From assembly GCA_034509735.1 (NCBI GenBank), contig JACGWO010000005.1:11301692-11365691 (forward strand): a DNA stretch of 64,000 nucleotides, read 5' to 3'. Positions 57,863 to 64,000 of the stretch are shown piece after piece (position 1 is the first letter of the stretch; each line of letters begins with the position of its first letter). Under the pieces are notes generated by a model that was not told where the DNA came from, did no database searches, and saw only the letters and a list, made by a program, of their open reading frames with translations. The DNA comes from Sesamum alatum. Taxonomy: Eukaryota; Streptophyta; Magnoliopsida; Lamiales; Pedaliaceae. Position numbers and translations under genes: made by a program.

Positions 57863-60050
57863 TGAAGGACAAGCGGATCGCCGGGAGGGGGAGCGAAAGC
57901 GAGAAAAGCGTGAGTGATACGTAAATTTAAAAAATTTAAATAAACGTGATCCCAAGGGGTGTACCCTTGGGTGCTCAACCGGGCGTTCGATGTAGGATGT
58001 ATTAACATAGAAGCATATATATAATACATAGGGCATAGATGAAATGTAAATCTAAAAAAGCGTAATAAAACCGTTACCTTTGCAGATTTCACGTGTGCGC
58101 GGCTACTTCCGTTGTTCCTTCTCCAAAATATTCACAAAATCCAAACGTATGAATTCTCCAAAGGTGATCCACACCACACCAGAAGAAACTCACGTTCTCC
58201 TTGATAGAAGAAAACGGGTTTATGAAGGAATCGGTCTAAGAGAATAAACACTCTGAATTGGTGTTCTCTTAAACCTACTTAGTTCTTCCTTTTGATCCAA
58301 AATCAAGTGAAGAACACAAGTAGGAGAGGGAGAGAGTGGCCGAGATGTATGAGGGAGAGAGAGACCGATTTTGTCTTCTCTTTTCCTTTATTATGATTAT
58401 CATGCACAAGGTCTTGTATATACTCATATATATACATAATTAATGTGATTATTGGAATGTGTCTAGGTTCATCCAAGGATGTCTAGATACATCCCAATCA
58501 ATCACCATTAATTCTTCAATCAAGCCTACCATCTTTTAAGGTATGATCAAATCATACCAAAAGGGAAGGGCCTGATTGGAGTTGATTGTCTCTTACCAAA
58601 AGAGACAAGTCAACCGCCACCTTGCATGGAACATGGGTGAATTTTGCTTCCTCCAAGGGAGCATTTTCGGCCATGCTCAATATGGGAAGAAGTCCAACTT
58701 CTTCCTATTCCAAAATAGAAATTAATTCTCCTCTCGGGTCAAAATTTAACGAATCGGGTTTTATCGTAATTCAATTACGACGAACCCAAAATTAAATCTA
58801 ATTTAATGTCCACTTAAATTATTCCCGTTGGTCTTTTAATCCCATCAAAAGATCCAACATCTCGACTTTTCATATTTAATCGACAAATCCAGTTTACCGA
58901 TTAAACGAGGCCCCGATACAATATCGGCCCGTCCATCCAATAGACTATCCCTTAAGTAATTTAATTACTTATTTATCCTTCGAGATTTACTCCAAGTCAA
59001 TCTCTCAACCTTTTTGGTGATCTGTGTGTGACCCTTTAGGTTCACTCTCAGCTAGACTTTGGCCCGTGTCTCAGAAGGGACCGTTCCCATGGGTGGCCGT
59101 CTAGCAATGGTCCATGGCACTAGAGACTAGGTGAATGTTGGCGTGAACATTTAGGTGTCGATTTCGTGCAGGTACGGTCCTTCCATCTACCGTCTCCCGG
59201 CCTTAGTCTAGGGTATGGAATTGGACGTCGGTTCCCATCGTTGACTAGGCATCTATGCTTAATACTCGAGACCACGCATGCCTCGTTGAGTCTAAGAGCA
59301 TGAACGTGTGATTACAGCTTTAAACAGCATGAACGTGTCTCCGAGTGCATAGGAGATACCTCTGTCACATACTGATAGGGGACGGATCCTCTTTTTGGAA
59401 TCCACCGTCCTCGCTACACATTCTGACAGCACTGGACAAGGTTTATAATGATCATCTTACAGAATGATCACCTCTCGTCAGATCCAAGATACAGCTATCC
59501 TATGCACGCGACTGCCATGATTCCTCAAGTCTGAGGACTACTCCCGTACTATCAGAACCAGGGAAATCCAATCATACCGACCAAGCCTCCAAGGCTTCCA
59601 TATGATGATCCCCGCGAGTCAGTCTAATTGGCTCGAGCCCAGTCGACCAACCCATCAAGATCGTGTAGACGTCCCACGCCTGTCGCCGATGAAACATAAC
59701 ACTTCATCTAATGAACACGACTCTTGATGCAAGTCTCAATAGGACTCTCGATGCCCTGTCTCGAGGTCCTCGACTTGGAACGTTTCAGACCCAACTCTCA
59801 ATCAGTTGGTTTCATGACCACCATCTAATGCGTGATCCAACTGCATGAGTTGTTAACCGTGGTCTGTGGGCTTTATTACAATCTAAGTAAGACACCGTTT
59901 TAACATATGTGAAATGAGCGCAACAAAGTAGACATCAATAATGACGAACACTTACTTTATTCATCACATAATAATATCACATTTACATCAAGTTGTCAAA
60001 TAGATTACAAATCGCCAAACCTATTGGCTTTTTGGTCACCTATTCTAACA
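57863..60050 (-). repeat. 3' LTR of element D (2,188 bp)
   Basis: TGAAGGACAAGCGG...CCTATTCTAACA on the + strand, a full-length family LTR in minus orientation. Confidence 0.9.
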
Positions 60051-60061
60051 ATCTCCCACTT
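60051..60061 (-). promoter_or_regulatory. Polypurine tract of element D
   Basis: Minus strand CAAGTGGGAGAT directly before the LTR. Confidence 0.8.
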
Positions 60062-60064
60062 GAC

Positions 60065-61493
60065 CTAAAGCCAATCACCCATTGACCTCAAACCCATCTT
60101 ATCCAGATGCTGAGTATGGGCAATTTGCGACATGGGCTTAGTAAGTGGATCTCTTATGTTTTCTGCAGAGCTGACTCGGTTCATCCGAACGTCACCCCTT
60201 CTAACCATCTCTCTGAGCAGATGGTAGCGTCTAAGAATATGCTTGGATCGGTGATGAGATCTCGGTTCCTTTGCTTGCGCTATGGCCCCGTTGTTATCGC
60301 AGAAGATAACTACTGGCTCAGCGATGCTAGGTACTACACCCAACTCTTGGATGTAGCTCTTCATCCAAACCGCCTCCTTAGCATCTTCCGAAGCTACTAT
60401 GTATTCAGACTCTGTGGTGGAGTCCGCCGTGGTGGCATAATTAGAACTCTTCCAAGCAACCACGCCACCATTAAGTCTGAACACATAACCAGACTGAGAC
60501 TCGGCATCATCGTCATCCGACTGGAAGCTAGTGTCGCTATAGCCTTCCTGTATCAACTCTCCACCGCCGTAGATCAAGAACATGTCCTTAGTCCTTTTTA
60601 GGTATCTCAGGATAGTCTTGACCGCACTCCAGTGTGCCTCCCGGCACACGATTGATATCGACTGGTCACACTCAAAGCGAAAGCCACATCAGGTCCAGTG
60701 CACTGAACAACATATTGTATGTTGCCTACGGCTGAAGCATAGGGGATGCCCAACATCAGTTTGAGCTCCTCATCAGTCTTACGAGACTGCTTCTTGGATA
60801 ACTTAATTCCTTGTCTCATAGGAAGGAATCCTCGTTTTGAGTTTTTCATCTTGAATCTCTTCAAGACTTTCTCAATATACGAGGACTGGGACATTCCTAA
60901 CATCCTTTTAGATCTATCCCTGTAGATCTTGATGCCAAGGATGTAGGATGCCTCGCCCATATCCTTCATGGAGAATTGCGTTGGCAACCAAGCTTTAGTG
61001 GTACCCAACATCTTAGCATCATTCCCAATGAGCAAGATGTCATCCACGTAAAGCACCAGAAACCCAAGCGAGCTCGCACTGATCTTTTGTATACACAAGG
61101 ATCGAAATCGCTCTTGATGAAATCATATCCCCGTATGACTTCATCAAAACGTATGTTCCAGCTTCGGGAAGCTTGTTTGAGGCCATAGATGGACCTTTGG
61201 AGGCGGCAGACCTTCTGCTCTTCTCCAACAGATGTGAAACCTTTCGGTTGATCCACATAGATCTCTTCCTCTACGAAACCATTAAGGAAGGTCGTTTTCA
61301 CGTACATCTGCCATATTTCATAGTCATACAATGCTGCTATGGCAAACAGTATCCGAATGGACTTAGCCATTGCTACGGGCGTATAGGTTTCCTCAAAGTC
61401 GACCCCGGGTCGCTCAGTGTAACCCTTCGCCACAAGCCTGGCTTTGAAGGTTGTAACCTCCCTGTCAGCTCCAAGCTTACGTTTTAGACCCAT
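60065..61493 (-). pseudogene. Reverse transcriptase and RNase H of element D
   Basis: RNase H is open over 194 codons (60065-60649) with EGYSDTSFQSDDDD, TTESEYIVASEDAKEAVWMK, VIFCDNNGAIAQAKEPRSHH, KHILRRYHLLREMVRRGDVR and ENIRDPLTKPM. The reverse transcriptase lies in 60607-61098 (LVLYVDDILLIGND, SQSSYIEKVLKRFKM) and 60966-61493 (KLGADREVTTFKARLVAKGY, ETYTPVAMAKSIRILFAIAA). One frameshift near 60640 and another near 61080 divide it. RNase H keeps the ancestral frame lost in A and B. Confidence 0.9.
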
Positions 61494-62863
61494 TTACACC
61501 CCATAGGTTTTACCCTTTTGGGTGGGTCCACTAGGGTCCAAACCTGGTTTGTACCCATCGAGTCCATCTCGGATTTCATGGCCTCAAGCCACTTATCCGA
61601 ATCGATGTCCGACATCGTTTCTCCCTATGTCTTTTGATCATTATCCAACTGACCGGTGAGGCCTAGAAATCCATACCTATCAGGTGCATGAGATACTTTG
61701 GCCGACCTACGAAGGACTGGAACATTATCAGTGGGAACTACCGGCTTAGATATCACTACCGCCTCATGGAGTACCTCACTTGACTCCTCAAGGAGTATCT
61801 CATCGCATCGACTATCCGATGGAGAACTCTTTTCCAAGAACACTGCGTCGCGAGATAAAAACTTTTTGCTTGAAGGGATCATAGAAATAATACCCCACAG
61901 TTTCTTTCGGGTAGCCGATGAACCTGCATAAACTAGACCTCGAGTCTAGTTTATCTCCCACTAATCTCTTGACGTATGCGGGGCAACCCCACACTTTCAA
62001 GTATTTGTAAGAGGCAGGCTTGTCATGCCATATCTCATATGGCATTTGGGATATCTTTTTAGATGGCGTCAAGTTCAAAACTTTGGCCGCCGTCTCAAGA
62101 GCGTATCCTCAGAAGGAAAGGGAAAGTTTGGTAAAACTCATCATAGACTGAACCATGTCCAACAAGGTTCGATTCCTCCTTTCAGACACACCATTAAGTT
62201 GTGGTGTTCCAGGAGGAGTCCATTGAGAGAGAATCTCATTCTCTTTTAGATAATCAGTAAACTCACCACTCAAATACTCTCCACCTCGGTTCGACCAAAG
62301 AGCTTCGATCTTTCGACCGGTTTGGTTCTCTACTTTAAGTCTGTATTCCTTAAACCTTCCAAAGGCTTCAGTGTTCCAGGAGGAGTCCATTGAGAGAGAA
62401 TCTCATTCTCTTTTAGATAATCAGTAAACTCACCACTCAAATACTCTCCACCTCGGTCCGACCAAAGAGCTTCGATCTTTCGACCGGTTTGGTTCTCTAC
62501 TTCAAGTCTGTATTCCTTAAACCTTCCAAAGGCTTCAGACTTGTACCTCATCAGGTAAATATAACCATACCGTGAGTGATCATTGGTAAAGATTATTAAG
62601 TACGAGTACCCACCTCTAGCCTGAGTATTCAGTGGGCCACAGACGTCTGTATGGATCAAATCCAACAGACCGTTGGCTAGCGTGCTTTGTCTAACAAAGG
62701 GTTTCTTGATCATCTTTTCCTTCAGACAGGATTCGCAGGTCTGTAGGTTGTTCAAATCGTTTATTTCTAGACTCTTTGAGTCCACTAACCTTCTTATCAT
62801 ATCTTTAGAGATATGACCTAACCTCGCATGCCATATCTGTGCGTCATCATGATTATCCCATTT
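61494..62863 (-). pseudogene. Integrase of element D with internal duplication
   Basis: Open pieces 62330-62800 (CESCLKEKMIKKPFV, LIHTDVCGPLNTQARGGYSY, WSDRGGEYLSGEFTDYL), 62109-62390 (repeat of the EALWSNRGGEYL part, then QLNGVSERRNRTLLDMV) and 61812-62078 (KVWGCPAYVKRLVGDK, RFIGYPKETVGYYFYDP). A 167-bp tandem duplication (62204-62370 and 62371-62537) repeats the core containing the second catalytic Asp and shifts the frame. Confidence 0.9.
62204..62537. repeat. 167-bp tandem duplication in integrase
   Basis: Two head-to-tail copies, each starting GTGTTCCAGGAGGAGTCC, differing at only a few bases (for example CGGTTCG against CGGTCCG). 167 is not a multiple of three. Confidence 0.95.
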
Positions 62864-64000
62864 TCATTTGTGTTCCGCAGTCATAATCCAATTAGACTGT
62901 TGAAGTATGTACAGACCGTTCACCAATGTACCAAGTAAATGAGAAATACCATCCTTAATAATGAAAAAACCGTTTTTATTGATGGTAAAAGAATATCCCT
63001 CCTTTTCAAGGATCGAGATAGAAATAATGTTTTTAATCATGCTAGGCACATAGAAACAGTCGTTCAGTACAATCCTAACATGACTACTAATGGCTAACTC
63101 CATTGATCCTACGGCTTCCGTAGCAACGGCCTTGCCATCGCCTAGCCTCAGGATCATCTCATCCTTGGTTAGCCTTCTGCTTCTTTGCAGTGCCTGCAAA
63201 TCATTGCAGATGTGAGCACAACACCCGGTATCCAATACCCATGAAGCAAAATTATTTATCATGTTTACTTCAACCACAAACATACCTGGGTTGGAGAGGA
63301 GTTGTGGGCACTCCCTCTTTCAATGCCCCTTTCCTTGGCAATTCATGCAGACATCATTTGCCTTGGACCGCTGAGAACCACAGGCCTTCCCTTTCCCTTT
63401 GCCCATCCCCACGGGGCAACAAGGGCGCCTGGAGCGCGAGCAGGGGCCGCAACCTTCTTCCCATTTTCCTTCTTCCTCTTCCAACGTCCGGCCCTTTTGC
63501 CATTCGCCTTGGAGGTCGAAACCTCTCCTATCAAGACTGTCGGCGCCGACTTGTGGGTCGTTTCCTCGTATTAGACCAGCATGTTGATCAACTCATGAAT
63601 AGACTTCTCAAGTCCGTTCATGTTGTAGTTTACAACAAACGGGTCATAGGACGGAGGAAGCGACTTGAGGATCACGTCAATGTACGTGTCATTGTTAAGC
63701 CCAACTTTAAGGTCCTCGAGTTTCTCCACTAGGGAGAGCATCTTAACCCCATGACTTTGTACAGACGATCCTTCAGCAAGCTTGGTGCCAAAGAATGCTT
63801 TTGTGGCGGCATATCTAATATACCTATCCGGAACCGCATAAACCTCGTTCATGCGGAGCATTATGGCGGATACGTTGTCCAGCCTCTCATATTGCTTCTG
63901 GATGTCGTTAGACATCGAAGCCAATATGGTACTACGTACTTTCTGGTTGTCCTCATGCCATTTCTCGAACGTCAAACGTTCTTCTAGCGTGGACCCCTCC
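62864..64000 (-). pseudogene. Protease and gag of element D (partial)
   Basis: The protease frame 62864-63283 has WVLDTGCCAHICNDLQALQR with an intact DTG. Upstream gag shows a zinc knuckle (CMNCQGKGH then KREC) with a TGA in place of the Trp codon near 63321, a Lys-rich stretch (63343-63534), and the gag body 63571-63975 (LTFEKWHEDNQKVRSTILAS-type start TFEKWHEDNQKVRST, SLVEKLEDLKVGLNND, YDPFVVNYNMNGLEK). The gag N terminus lies beyond the window. Confidence 0.88.

Larger units (their letters stand above)
57863..64000 (-). mobile_element. Copia element D (long-LTR family), running off the right edge
   Basis: 3' LTR 57863-60050, purine tract, RNase H, reverse transcriptase, integrase, protease and gag in order on the minus strand, cut by the window end inside gag. 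Inserted in the LTR of E; the five bases CTACA (57858-57862) should recur after its other LTR. Several frameshifts and one internal 167-bp duplication, but longer open stretches than A or B. Confidence 0.9.

Noticed and set aside
60107..60601. 164-codon + strand open frame
   Set aside because: Antisense shadow of the well-supported RNase H of element D.

Overview
The window is nuclear DNA from a flowering plant. It has spliced genes with GT-AG introns, very AT-rich intergenic DNA, and nested Ty1/copia and Ty3/gypsy LTR retrotransposons primed by tRNA-Met. There is no operon structure, and I see no tRNA, rRNA or CRISPR array. The species cannot be fixed from the sequence.

Region 1 (about 3.8-21.7 kb, + strand) is the 3' half of one host gene, SCD1 (STOMATAL CYTOKINESIS DEFECTIVE 1), a DENN plus WD40 protein. 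Eleven exons can be placed to the base. They join in phase into 495 codons and a stop, ending in about eight WD40 repeats. The DENN-domain exons must lie upstream of the window. The gene is swollen by transposons. A worn copia reverse-transcriptase relic lies upstream (1-660), and a hAT-like MITE lies at 2.9-3.5 kb. One 10.15 kb intron (9977-20127) holds a three-level nest: an outer hAT-like element, an inner hAT-like element (8-bp target duplication CCCTCAAA), and a 4.9 kb antisense copia element (target duplication TATAT, two identical 192-bp LTRs).

Region 2 (22.3-26.8 kb) holds a decayed Ty3/gypsy gag-protease relic, then the LTR, primer site and gag of a small copia element (C). Element C is interrupted at 26,838.

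Region 3 (26.8-41.1 kb) is built from a copia family with long LTRs (about 2.2 kb, TGTTAGAATAGG...GTCCTTCA). A minus-strand copy (B) sits in the gag of C. A plus-strand copy (A, 28,885-39,470) sits inside the LTR of B, flanked by the 5-bp duplication GGTCT. The 5' LTR of A carries an inverted 0.73 kb patch of B-like LTR/RNase H sequence. A, B and the patch share the same broken RNase H reading frame, whereas copies D and E further right do not. This points to a defective subfamily that spread anyway.

Region 4 (41.1-53.55 kb) is AT-rich, bracketed by inverted repeats of roughly 0.8-1 kb. It contains two exons of an Mpv17/PMP22-family membrane-protein gene (the second frameshifted), a gypsy 3'-end relic, and short tandem repeats.

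Region 5 (53.55-64.0 kb) holds more of the long-LTR family: a truncated, diverged minus LTR; a partial plus-strand element (E) starting exactly at the YVDD motif; and a minus-strand element (D) inserted in the LTR of E, running off the right edge and carrying a 167-bp tandem duplication in its integrase.

I found no wholly new gene system. The best leads are the inverted patch inside the A LTR, the shared-defect subfamily, the young antisense copia in the SCD1 intron, and the inverted-repeat-bounded segment with Mpv17 exons.
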